From contig DDXV01000020.1 in the NCBI GenBank assembly GCA_002347815.1, positions 21,265 through 85,264 of the forward strand: a stretch of DNA of 64,000 nt, written 5' to 3'. The translations under genes and the position numbers were made by a program. The notes under the pieces were generated by a model. It was not told the DNA's origin. It saw only the letters and a list, made by a program, of their open reading frames with translations, and ran no database searches. This document shows, piece after piece, positions 36,332 through 44,255 of the stretch; the stretch's first letter is position 1, and each line of letters starts with the position of its first letter. The DNA is from Syntrophaceae bacterium UBA2251 (GTDB taxonomy: Bacteria > Desulfobacterota > Syntrophia > Syntrophales > UBA2251).

Positions 36332-38245
36332 ATGAAGACAGTATCCTTTAGCAGTTGGGGCGGCAAGGTGATCGATAACCGGAAGGGCATGCCGGCCAAG
36401 GCCGCCGCGGTTGAAGCGCCGTTGACGATCGACGGGGGCCCGGTTGCCGCCCTCATGGGCTGGAACGGGATCGTCGTCGCGGACCCGAGTGTCGACCTCC
36501 TTTCCCTGACGGTGGCCTATCTCGAGGAGGCGAGGAAGCTCTCCTGCGGCGAATGCTCCGTCTGCCTCATCGGCATCGACCGCATGCTCGACCTCCTCAA
36601 GGCGCGGGCGGCCGGCAAGGGCGTCAAGGCGGACCTGGACGAGATGGACGAGATCGTCCGGGGGGTTGCGGCGAACGCCAAGTGCAATTTCGGTCGCGCG
36701 GCCGCGCTCAACCCCGTGGGCGACGCCCTGAAATATTTCCGGGCGGATTTCGCGAATCCGGCGGCGTCAGCGGGCAAGACAACCGCGAAGACCTACCGCG
36801 TGGCCGTGACGGCGCCCTGCATGGAGGCCTGTCCGGCGACCCTCGATATCCCCGGCTACATCGAGCTGATCCGCAACGGACGCTTCGGCGAATCCCTGAA
36901 CCTGATCCGCGAGCGGTGCATCCTCCCCGGCGTGACGGGGCGGGTCTGCACGCATCCCTGCGAGGACGCCTGCGTCCGCAAGGACCTGGATCAATCCCTC
37001 GCCATCCGTCTGCTCAAGCGGGCGGCGGCGGACGCCGATCTGAAGGCGGGCGGGACGCCTCTGGCGGCCCCGGCCGTGGTGAAGAAGGAAAAGGTCGCCG
37101 TGATCGGCGCCGGACCGGCGGGGCTCGCGGCGGCGTACCATCTGCGCCTTCTGGGTTACGGCGTGACCCTCTTCGAATCCCTGCCCCATGCCGGCGGCAT
37201 GGCGGCGGTGGGCATCCCGGATTACCGGCTGCCCAAGGACATCCTGAACTACGAGATCGACCTGGTCCGGCGCCTGGGCGTGGAGATCCGCCTCAACGAA
37301 CCGGTGGACCGCATCGACCCGGGGAAGCTCAAGAAGGCCGGCTACGCGGCCGTCTTCATCGCCGTCGGGGCGCACGCGGGCAACGCGATCGGCGCCGAGG
37401 GCGAGGACGCCGGCTACGACGGCTTCATGGAAGGGGTCGAGTTCCTGCGGCGGATCAGCCTGGGGCAGAAGATCGCCCCGCGCCGGAAGGTCGTCATCAT
37501 CGGCGGCGGCAACGTGGCCATCGACTGCGCCCGCACCTGCCTCCGCCTGGGGTTCGGGGAGGTGGAGATCCTTTATCGCCGTTCGCTCATCGAAATGCCC
37601 GCCCGCGCGGAGGAGATCGCCGAGGCCCAGGAGGAGGGCGTGAAGATCCGCTTCCTCGCCGCCCCCCTGAAGGTCGTCGCGAAGAACGGGAAGGTGACGG
37701 CGATCGAATGCATCAAGATGAAACTCGGCGAGCCCGATGCGAGCGGCCGCCGTCGTCCCGTCCCCGTCAAGGGGTCGGAGTTCAGCGTGAAGACGGAGAT
37801 GATCGTCCCCGCCATCGGCCAGAACCCCGCACTGCCGGCGGTGGCCGGAACGGAGGCCCTGGTGGTGGCAAAGGGCAATACCGTGGCGGTCGACGCGGTC
37901 ACGCTCCGGACGAACCTCGACGGGGTGTTCGCCGGCGGCGACTGCGTCACCGGACCCGCCACCCTGATCGAGGCCCTGGACATGGGCAACCGTGCGGCGC
38001 GGAGCATCGACCTTTACCTGCAGGGCGAAACCCCGGCGGCGGAGCGCCCGTTCGCGGGGATCGACACGCGCGCCCAGCGCACGAAGGGCTTCGTGAGTCC
38101 GGCGGCGTCCGTGGAAGCGGCGCTCCTGCCGGCGAAGACCCGCATCGAAGGCTTCGACGAGGTCGAGGGCGGCTTCGACGCCCCGGCGGCGATCCGCGAG
38201 GCCAATCGCTGCCTGCGCTGCTACCGCCTGATGGTCTGGGCATAG
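36332..38245 (+). CDS. NuoF-tail / GltD-like FAD oxidoreductase fusion
   Basis: 637 aa from ATG 36332 (AAGG five bases upstream). ATG 36290, which overlaps the beta subunit stop, is an alternative. The N-terminal part (to about residue 150) resembles the C-terminal [4Fe-4S] domain of NuoF: SCGECSVCLIGIDRML and KCNFGRAAALNPV. Then come two Fe-S motifs of GltD type (CMEACPATLDIPGY; CTHPCEDACVRKD), an FAD motif VIGAGPAGLAAAYHLR and an NAD(P) motif VIIGGGNVAIDCART. GltD-type proteins move electrons between NAD(P)H and Fe-S partners. Here it probably couples ferredoxin or the OFOR to NAD(P). The combination is discussed under findings. Confidence 0.85.
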   Translation: MKTVSFSSWGGKVIDNRKGMPAKAAAVEAPLTIDGGPVAALMGWNGIVVADPSVDLLSLTVAYLEEARKLSCGECSVCLIGIDRMLDLLKARAAGKGVKADLDEMDEIVRGVAANAKCNFGRAAALNPVGDALKYFRADFANPAASAGKTTAKTYRVAVTAPCMEACPATLDIPGYIELIRNGRFGESLNLIRERCILPGVTGRVCTHPCEDACVRKDLDQSLAIRLLKRAAADADLKAGGTPLAAPAVVKKEKVAVIGAGPAGLAAAYHLRLLGYGVTLFESLPHAGGMAAVGIPDYRLPKDILNYEIDLVRRLGVEIRLNEPVDRIDPGKLKKAGYAAVFIAVGAHAGNAIGAEGEDAGYDGFMEGVEFLRRISLGQKIAPRRKVVIIGGGNVAIDCARTCLRLGFGEVEILYRRSLIEMPARAEEIAEAQEEGVKIRFLAAPLKVVAKNGKVTAIECIKMKLGEPDASGRRRPVPVKGSEFSVKTEMIVPAIGQNPALPAVAGTEALVVAKGNTVAVDAVTLRTNLDGVFAGGDCVTGPATLIEALDMGNRAARSIDLYLQGETPAAERPFAGIDTRAQRTKGFVSPAASVEAALLPAKTRIEGFDEVEGGFDAPAAIREANRCLRCYRLMVWA

Positions 38246-38363
38246 GATCCGGGAAGGGGCCGGCCCCCGTGATTGGCGGCCTCCCGGAGTGAAGGATTCT
38301 TGACGACAATGAACCCGTCCGGAGCGTTGCCGGGGGGAGAAACCCGCAATTGAGGAACAGGCT

Positions 38364-39071
38364 ATGATCGAAATCACGTTAGATGGATGGAAGGTGAAGG
38401 CCCAGGAGGGGTCGACCCTCCTCTCCCATATCCGGGCGCGCAACATCGACCTGCCCACGCTCTGTCAGCACGACGAACTGTCTCCCTTCGGGGCCTGCCG
38501 CCTGTGCGCCGTGGAGGTGAAGGTCAACGGCAAATGGGAACTCGCCACGGCCTGTAACACGCCGGTCGCCAAGGGGATGGAGGTCCGGACCGATTCCGAG
38601 CGGGCGATCGCGGGACGGAAGCTGGCCGCCTCCCTGCTGTACTACCGGTATCCCGCGACCCGGGCCGTGCGGGATCTGGCGGAGAACCTGGGGGTCGCGG
38701 TCGCCGCGGAGGCGGCGGACGCTAAGGAGTGCGTCCTCTGCGGTCTGTGCACGCGGACCTGCCGGGAGATCGTCGGGGTCGCCGCCCTGTCCTTCGAGGA
38801 TCGGGGCCTCGGCCGCGACGTGGATGAGCCGCGGATCGCCTTCGACGCGAACGCCTGCATCGGCTGCGGGTCCTGCGCCTACGTCTGCCCGACGGGTCAT
38901 GTGAAGATGGAAGCCACCGGGGACAAGCGGATCATCTGGGACAAGGCCTTCAAGATGGCGACCTGTCAGGTCTGTGGTCGCCCGTTCGCCCCGGAGGATC
39001 AGTTGAAATACATCAGCGCCAGGACGGGCGTGCCCATGAGCCGTCTGAAGACCTGCATGAGCTGCCGTTAG
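38364..39071 (+). CDS. NuoG/HoxU-like 2Fe-2S and 4Fe-4S protein
   Basis: 235 aa. A plant-type 2Fe-2S domain (C-x11-C-x2-C in LCQHDELSPFGACRLCAVEV, plus CNTP, residues about 33-70) is followed by a helical stretch where NuoG has a His-Cys cluster, which is not visible here, and then by two [4Fe-4S] motifs CVLCGLCTRTC and CIGCGSCAYVC (about 125-185). The C-terminus adds CQVC and CMSC pairs. It resembles the electron-delivery subunit of NADH dehydrogenases and hydrogenases. It sits 118 bases behind the GltD-like gene and ends the operon. Confidence 0.85.
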   Translation: MIEITLDGWKVKAQEGSTLLSHIRARNIDLPTLCQHDELSPFGACRLCAVEVKVNGKWELATACNTPVAKGMEVRTDSERAIAGRKLAASLLYYRYPATRAVRDLAENLGVAVAAEAADAKECVLCGLCTRTCREIVGVAALSFEDRGLGRDVDEPRIAFDANACIGCGSCAYVCPTGHVKMEATGDKRIIWDKAFKMATCQVCGRPFAPEDQLKYISARTGVPMSRLKTCMSCR

Positions 39072-39142
39072 GCGACGACCGGTCCCGAACCGGTGCCGTT
39101 GCGGTGGGCGAAGGGGCCGATCCGAAGCTCTGAAAAAGACAT

Positions 39143-39218
39143 TCCCCAGTAGCTCAGTCGGTAGAGCGGCTGGCTGTTAACCAGCATGTCCGTGGTTCGA
39201 GTCCGCGCTGGGGAGCCA
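39143..39218 (+). tRNA. tRNA-Asn (GTT)
   Basis: Cloverleaf with acceptor TCCCCAG/CTGGGGA, discriminator G and encoded CCA. The D-loop AGCTCAGTCGGTAGAGC, anticodon stem CTGGCT/AACCAG with loop TGTTAAC and anticodon GTT, and GGTTCGAGTCC T-loop are present. It is followed by a terminator and by a region of lower GC. Confidence 0.96.
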
Positions 39219-39219
39219 A
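39209..39219 (+). repeat. 11-bp repeat, candidate attL (tRNA-Asn 3' end)
   Basis: TGGGGAGCCAA at the 3' end of tRNA-Asn recurs exactly at 49445-49455. The two copies bracket the kdp region and each is followed within about 10 bases by a perfect 13-bp hairpin. Short for an attachment site, hence moderate confidence. Confidence 0.4.
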
Positions 39220-39226
39220 TTTAGTT

Positions 39227-39268
39227 CGGCTGTAAGAACGTCACCTGTTCTTACAGCCGTTTTATTTT
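39227..39268 (+). terminator. Terminator behind tRNA-Asn
   Basis: A perfect 13-bp stem CGGCTGTAAGAAC (39227-39239) with 39247-39259, a seven-base loop and a following TTTTATTTT tract. It ends the tRNA-Asn transcript. Confidence 0.9.
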
Positions 39269-39623
39269 CCATCGCCGCCGTAGCACGCTTGAGTGACACA
39301 TAATGTCAATCCGGGGAAGCTTGATCACGGTCTCCTCGACGAAGAGCGTGGGATACGCCTTGATTGCCTGCCTGTCCTCTCCCAGAAACATCTCCCTAAA
39401 CATTGTCTGAAATTCTCCACGTTTTTGGGGAATTCTCAATATGCCAGGATCCCGACATAAGAACGGGTCCGGTTTTCGGGGGGGCGGTTCAAGCCATAGG
39501 GGCTGGGAGATTTAAATGTCACAGGGAAAAATATTTTTACGAAAAATTTACTTCTTCGATCCGTTTCTTAACAGCATCTTGATATCTTGAGTGTTATTAT
39601 ACCTAAAAAGGGGTTGCTATAGG
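39269..39623. other. AT-rich region upstream of kdp operon
   Basis: About 355 bases of clearly lower GC content than the rest of the window, with no convincing coding region. A weak minus-strand open frame of 62 codons (39251-39439) runs through the terminator hairpin and is unlikely to be a gene. TTGATA and TTATTATAC around 39578-39600 could be promoter boxes for the kdp operon, which in other bacteria is activated by KdpE. No exact box assignment is made. Confidence 0.4.
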
Positions 39624-39689
39624 ATGAGTGTAACCGAAATTTGTCTCGGGATAATATGGCTTATCATCGAAGGAGCTGAAGTTATTTAG
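39624..39689 (+). CDS. Candidate 21-aa hydrophobic peptide upstream of kdpF
   Basis: ATG 39624 opens a 21-codon frame (MSVTEICLGIIWLIIEGAEVI) ending at TAG 39689. An AGGGG sequence lies about 10 bases upstream of the ATG. The product is a single hydrophobic segment with acidic residues at each end, 11 bases before kdpF. It could be a tiny membrane peptide of the Kdp locus or chance. Too short for confident calling. Confidence 0.3.
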   Translation: MSVTEICLGIIWLIIEGAEVI

Positions 39690-39700
39690 GGGTTTCCGAT

Positions 39701-39793
39701 ATGAAAATATTCTATATTATTGGATTGATCACCGCTGCAGGTCTTGTCATTTATCTGTTTGTCGCCCTGCTTAAGCCGGAGTTGTTCTCATGA
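39701..39793 (+). CDS. kdpF: K(+)-transporting ATPase small subunit KdpF
   Basis: 30 aa, MKIFYIIGLITAAGLVIYLF followed by a VALLKPELFS end. The single transmembrane helix, short C-terminal LLKPE motif and position directly in front of kdpA are those of KdpF, which stabilises the KdpABC complex. Its TGA overlaps the kdpA ATG (ATGA). It is easily missed by gene callers because of its size. Confidence 0.9.
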   Translation: MKIFYIIGLITAAGLVIYLFVALLKPELFS

Positions 39794-41535
39794 CCGCTCA
39801 TGGAATTTTTCAGATCACAACCTATTTCATCGCGCTTATCGCTGTGGCAATTCCTCTGGGGCGCTACATGGCACGAGTTTATCAGGGTGAACCCGTCTTC
39901 TTGAAAGGGATGACTGGCCCCCTGGAAAAATGGATTTATCGGCACTGCCGGATCAATGCGGATGAGGAAATGACCTGGAAGGCGTACGCCGGACGATTGG
40001 TCATCTTTTCTGTGATGAGTTGCCTTGTCGTCTATCTGCTGCAACGGCTTCAGGGATTTCTACCGCTCAATCCCCACGGACTTCCCGCTGTGCCCCCCGA
40101 TCTGGCCTTTAATACGGCGGTCAGCTTCGTGACCAATACGAACTGGCAGGCCTACAGCGGCGAAACGACCCTGAGCTTCTGCACGCAAATGCTGGGGATG
40201 ACCGTCCAGAATTTCGTTTCCGCCGCTGCAGGAATGGCGGTTCTGATGGCTTTCATCAGGGGTTTGAAACGAACTCTCTCCCCAACCATCGGCAATGTCT
40301 GGGTAGATCTGACGCGCACGATCCTCTATATCTTGCTGCCCCTTTCGTTGGTTTTGGCGCTCTTTCTCGTTTCCCAGGGCGTCGTGCAGACGCTGCAAAG
40401 CCCGGCCGAGGTCGGGCTGTTGGAACAGGCAAAAGACGGGGCGGCCACTGCGGAGTCCGTGCAGGAGATTCGCCTGGGGCCGGCTGCAAGCCAGGTAGCC
40501 ATCAAACAGTTGGGAACCAACGGGGGCGGCTTTTTTAACGCCAACTCGGCCCATCCCTTGGAAAATCCGACACCACTGTCCAACTTCTTGGAGATGTTGG
40601 CCATTCTTTTGATCCCTGTGGCTTTGTGCATCACCTTCGGTCGGATGCTGGGAGATGGAAGGCAGGGATGGGCGCTTCTTGCCGCGATGATGATGATTCT
40701 GATCCCGCTGCTCGGGATCTGCCTGGTGAGTGAGCAGGCAGGGAACCCATCCTTCCGGCAGATGAACGTCGATCAGTCCATCGGTGCCCTCCAATCCGGC
40801 GGTAATATGGAAGGCAAGGAGGTCCGGTTCGGCATCGCAAATTCCGCACTCTGGGCTGCCGTGACGACCGCTGCGTCCAGCGGCAGTGTCAATGCGATGC
40901 ACGATTCGTTCACGCCTCTGGGAGGGCTGGTTCCCCTCGTGTTGATGCAATTGGGCGAGATCATCTTCGGAGGGGCAGGTTCGGGCTTGTACGGCATGCT
41001 GATGTTCGTCCTGATAACCGTTTTCATCGCGGGGCTCATGGTGGGCCGCACGCCGGAATACCTGGGCAAGAAGATCGAGGCCTTCGAAATCAAGATGGCA
41101 GCGCTCGTCATCCTGATCCCGGCGGCCGTCGTCCTCATCGGCACAGGCGTTGCCGTCGTCACCCGACCGGGGCTTGCCGGAATACTCAATACCGGCCCGC
41201 ACGGCTTTTCCGAAATTCTCTACGCCTTCTCTTCGGCAGCGAACAACAACGGCAGCGCCTTCGCCGGCTTGAACGCCAATACACCCTTCTATAACCTAAC
41301 GTTAGGTTTTGCGATGCTCATCGGACGCTTCGGGCTGATCATCCCTGTACTGGCAGCAGCCGGGTCGCTCGCGCAGAAGAAATGCGTTTCCGCCGGCGCG
41401 GGCACGCTGCCCACGCACACGCCGCTGTTTGTGATGTTCCTTGTTGCGGTGATTATGCTGGTGGGCGCACTGACCTTCGTTCCCGCCCTCGCCTTGGGAC
41501 CGATCGCCGAGCATCTGGCCTGGATGCGATCATAG
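39790..41535 (+). CDS. kdpA: K(+)-transporting ATPase subunit KdpA
   Basis: 581-aa polytopic membrane protein, the potassium-selective channel-like subunit of the high-affinity KdpFABC pump. Conserved segments NTNWQAYSGET (first P-loop), IKQLGTNGGGFFNANSAHPLENP and SAANNNGSAFAGLNANTPFYN (later P-loops) are present. It follows kdpF with a four-base overlap and precedes kdpB by nine bases. Length and motifs are complete. Confidence 0.95.
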   Translation: MTAHGIFQITTYFIALIAVAIPLGRYMARVYQGEPVFLKGMTGPLEKWIYRHCRINADEEMTWKAYAGRLVIFSVMSCLVVYLLQRLQGFLPLNPHGLPAVPPDLAFNTAVSFVTNTNWQAYSGETTLSFCTQMLGMTVQNFVSAAAGMAVLMAFIRGLKRTLSPTIGNVWVDLTRTILYILLPLSLVLALFLVSQGVVQTLQSPAEVGLLEQAKDGAATAESVQEIRLGPAASQVAIKQLGTNGGGFFNANSAHPLENPTPLSNFLEMLAILLIPVALCITFGRMLGDGRQGWALLAAMMMILIPLLGICLVSEQAGNPSFRQMNVDQSIGALQSGGNMEGKEVRFGIANSALWAAVTTAASSGSVNAMHDSFTPLGGLVPLVLMQLGEIIFGGAGSGLYGMLMFVLITVFIAGLMVGRTPEYLGKKIEAFEIKMAALVILIPAAVVLIGTGVAVVTRPGLAGILNTGPHGFSEILYAFSSAANNNGSAFAGLNANTPFYNLTLGFAMLIGRFGLIIPVLAAAGSLAQKKCVSAGAGTLPTHTPLFVMFLVAVIMLVGALTFVPALALGPIAEHLAWMRS

Positions 41536-41544
41536 AGAGGGAAC

Positions 41545-43617
41545 ATGAACGCAAAAGCAAAATCATTCTCGCTTCTTGACCGCCAGGTCCTGCAACGGAC
41601 CCTGATCGATGCCGTCGTCAAACTCAACCCCCTGCACCTGATCAAGAACCCGGTGATGTTCGTTGTGGAAGTCGGCTGCATCCTGACGACGTTGCTCATT
41701 ATTCAAGCCCTCTCCGGCCATGGCGACGAGAGAACTTCCTTTATCGTGGCCATCAGTCTCTGGCTGTGGTTCACGTTGCTCTTCGCCAACTTCGCCGAAG
41801 CCATGGCGGAAGGCAGAGGCAAGGCCCAGGCAAGATCGCTGAAAGGCTCACGGCGGGACGTTACCGCCAAGCTTCTTTATGAACCGGATCGGAATGCGAT
41901 CTTCGACCTCGTTGCCGGATCGCAGCTCAAGAAGGGAGATCTCGTGCTGGTGAATGCCGGAGATACGATCCCCGGCGATGGGGAGGTGACCGTCGGTGTC
42001 GCCTCCGTCGATGAGAGCGCCATTACCGGGGAGAGCGCCCCGGTGATCCGGGAAAGCGGCGGAGACCGCAGCGCCGTGACCGGCGGCACCCGTGTGCTGT
42101 CGGACTGGCTCATCGTCCGCATCACGGCCAATCCGGGCGAGACCTTCTTAGACAAGATGATCGCGATGGTGGAAGGCGCCAAGCGCCAGAAGACGCCGAA
42201 CGAGATTGCCTTGGACATCCTGCTTGCCGGGCTTACGCTGATCTTTCTTCTGGCCACTGTGACCCTTGTTCCCTTTTCGCTCTACAGCGTGCGGGCGACG
42301 GGACAAGGGGCGCCTATCTCCATGACGGTGATCGTCGCCCTGTTGATCTGCCTTATCCCGACCACGATCGGCGGCCTGCTCTCCGCCATCGGTATCGCCG
42401 GCATGGACCGGATGATCCAGGCTAATGTCATTGCCCTGTCGGGAAAGGCCGTGGAAGCCGCTGGCGACGTGGACGTCTTGCTGCTCGACAAGACCGGCAC
42501 GATTACGCTGGGGAACCGTGAAGCGACGGAATTTATACCCATCGGGGGGATCACAGCAGTACAACTGGCGGATGCGGCGCAGCTCTCCTCCTTGGCCGAC
42601 GAGACGCCGGAGGGGAGAAGCATCGTCGTCCTGGCCAAGAAGGCATACGGCATCCGCGAGCGCGACATCAAGACACTGGGGGCCCGCTTCATCCCCTTCA
42701 CCGCCAAAAGCCGCATGAGCGGTGTCAATCTCGACGGGCGGGAAATCCGCAAGGGAGCGGCCGATGCGGTCGAGGTCTATGTCAAGGCGAAGGGCGGTGG
42801 CTTTCCCGAAGAGGCAAATGCCATCGTCAATGGTATCGCGGTCCAGGGCGGAACGCCGCTGGTTGTTGTCGAGGGGTCTCAAGTCCTGGGGGCTATCCGC
42901 TTGAGCGACGTCGTCAAGGGCGGCATTCGCGAACGCTTCTCCGAACTGCGGCAAATGGGCATCCAGACCGTCATGATCACCGGGGACAATCCACTCACAG
43001 CGGCCGCGGTGGCCGCCGAGGCGGGCGTGGACGACTTTCTGGCCCAGGCGACCCCGGAGGCGAAGCTGAACCTGATCCGCGCGTATCAGGCGCAGGGTCA
43101 TCTGGTCGCGATGACGGGCGACGGGACGAACGATGCGCCGGCACTGGCACAGGCGGACGTAGCCGTAGCCATGAACACGGGCACACAGGCGGCGAAGGAG
43201 GCTGGAAATCTGGTGGACCTCGACTCCAATCCCACGAAGCTGATCGAAATCGTCGGGATCGGCAAGCAACTCCTGATGACGCGGGGTACGCTCACGACCT
43301 TCAGCATCTCCAATGACGTGGCTAAGTATTTTGCCATTCTGCCTGCGGCCTTCTCTGGAATCTATCCTGACCTGGCGGTTCTGAACATCATGGGGTTGTC
43401 GACACCGCAAAATGCGATCCTGTCGGCGGTCATCTTCAACGCGCTTATCATCGTCGCCATGATTCCCTTGGCACTGCGCGGCGTCAGATACCGCCCGATG
43501 GGTGCAGCCGCTGTTCTCCGTCGGAACCTGATTCTCTATGGCGCCGGGGGCCTCGTGGTGCCGTTTGCCGGGATCAAGGCCATCGACATGCTACTGACAC
43601 TACTAAACTGGATTTGA
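41545..43617 (+). CDS. kdpB: K(+)-transporting P-type ATPase subunit KdpB
   Basis: 690-aa P-type ATPase. Phosphorylation motif [10 protein letters not shown] (aspartate near residue 314), TGES in the actuator domain ([12 protein letters not shown]), [12 protein letters not shown] and [16 protein letters not shown] in the P-domain, and the conserved membrane motif [22 protein letters not shown], seen in pieces. It energises KdpA transport. Complete. kdpC starts 11 bases later. Confidence 0.96.
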   Translation: MNAKAKSFSLLDRQVLQRTLIDAVVKLNPLHLIKNPVMFVVEVGCILTTLLIIQALSGHGDERTSFIVAISLWLWFTLLFANFAEAMAEGRGKAQARSLKGSRRDVTAKLLYEPDRNAIFDLVAGSQLKKGDLVLVNAGDTIPGDGEVTVGVASVDESAITGESAPVIRESGGDRSAVTGGTRVLSDWLIVRITANPGETFLDKMIAMVEGAKRQKTPNEIALDILLAGLTLIFLLATVTLVPFSLYSVRATGQGAPISMTVIVALLICLIPTTIGGLLSAIGIAGMDRMIQANVIALSGKAVEAAGDVDVLLLDKTGTITLGNREATEFIPIGGITAVQLADAAQLSSLADETPEGRSIVVLAKKAYGIRERDIKTLGARFIPFTAKSRMSGVNLDGREIRKGAADAVEVYVKAKGGGFPEEANAIVNGIAVQGGTPLVVVEGSQVLGAIRLSDVVKGGIRERFSELRQMGIQTVMITGDNPLTAAAVAAEAGVDDFLAQATPEAKLNLIRAYQAQGHLVAMTGDGTNDAPALAQADVAVAMNTGTQAAKEAGNLVDLDSNPTKLIEIVGIGKQLLMTRGTLTTFSISNDVAKYFAILPAAFSGIYPDLAVLNIMGLSTPQNAILSAVIFNALIIVAMIPLALRGVRYRPMGAAAVLRRNLILYGAGGLVVPFAGIKAIDMLLTLLNWI

Positions 43618-43628
43618 AAGAGGCGACC

Positions 43629-44201
43629 ATGTGGCAACCGATACGAACAGCCATCCTACTCTTTGTCGTGATGACCCTCCTGATCGGGATTGTTTATCCT
43701 TTTGCAGTGACGGGACTGGCACAGTTGCTGTTTCCTTGGCAGGCGGGTGGCAGCCTGGTCAAAATAAACGGCGGAAAGACCGTTGCGGAGTTGGTCGGTC
43801 AGCCCTTCAGCGAACCCGGGTATTTCTGGGGGAGGCCGTCCGCAACATCCTCTGGAGCTTACAACGGCGCCGCTTCTATGGGGTCGAATCTGGGTCCAAC
43901 GAATCCGGCCTTAAAAGAAGCCGTCAGGCGGCGAATCATCGCGCTGCTAACCGCCGATCGGGAAAACAGGCAGCTCATCCCTGTGGATCTTGTGACCGCC
44001 TCGGGAAGCGGACTCGATCCGCATATCAGCCCGGCCGCCGCACTGTATCAAGTGCCCCGGGTGGCAAAAGCACGCGGCATCGACTCAAGGAAAATCGAGG
44101 CATTGGTCCGGATAAATATCCGGGACAGGCAGTTCGGCATTTTCGGCGAACCCACTGTGCATGTCCTGCACCTGAATATGGCGCTGGATGCGATGCGTTG
44201 A
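43629..44201 (+). CDS. kdpC: K(+)-transporting ATPase subunit KdpC
   Basis: 190 aa from ATG 43629; a TTG at 43614 would extend it by five codons. It has one N-terminal transmembrane helix (about residues 8-30), the GRPSATSSGAYNGAASMGSNLGPTNPAL region in pieces, and the DPHISPAAALYQVPRVAKAR motif. KdpC bridges KdpA and KdpB. kdpD starts 54 bases later. Confidence 0.95.
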   Translation: MWQPIRTAILLFVVMTLLIGIVYPFAVTGLAQLLFPWQAGGSLVKINGGKTVAELVGQPFSEPGYFWGRPSATSSGAYNGAASMGSNLGPTNPALKEAVRRRIIALLTADRENRQLIPVDLVTASGSGLDPHISPAAALYQVPRVAKARGIDSRKIEALVRINIRDRQFGIFGEPTVHVLHLNMALDAMR

Positions 44202-44255
44202 TTCTGTTACACTGGCATCCGTTAATAAACCTAAGCACATAGGGATATCGAGGTG

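Noticed and set aside
39251..39439. 62-codon minus-strand frame downstream of tRNA-Asn
   Set aside because: It reads through the tRNA terminator hairpin, has no ribosome site of note and no family resemblance. A remnant of an integrase was considered but no such motif is visible.
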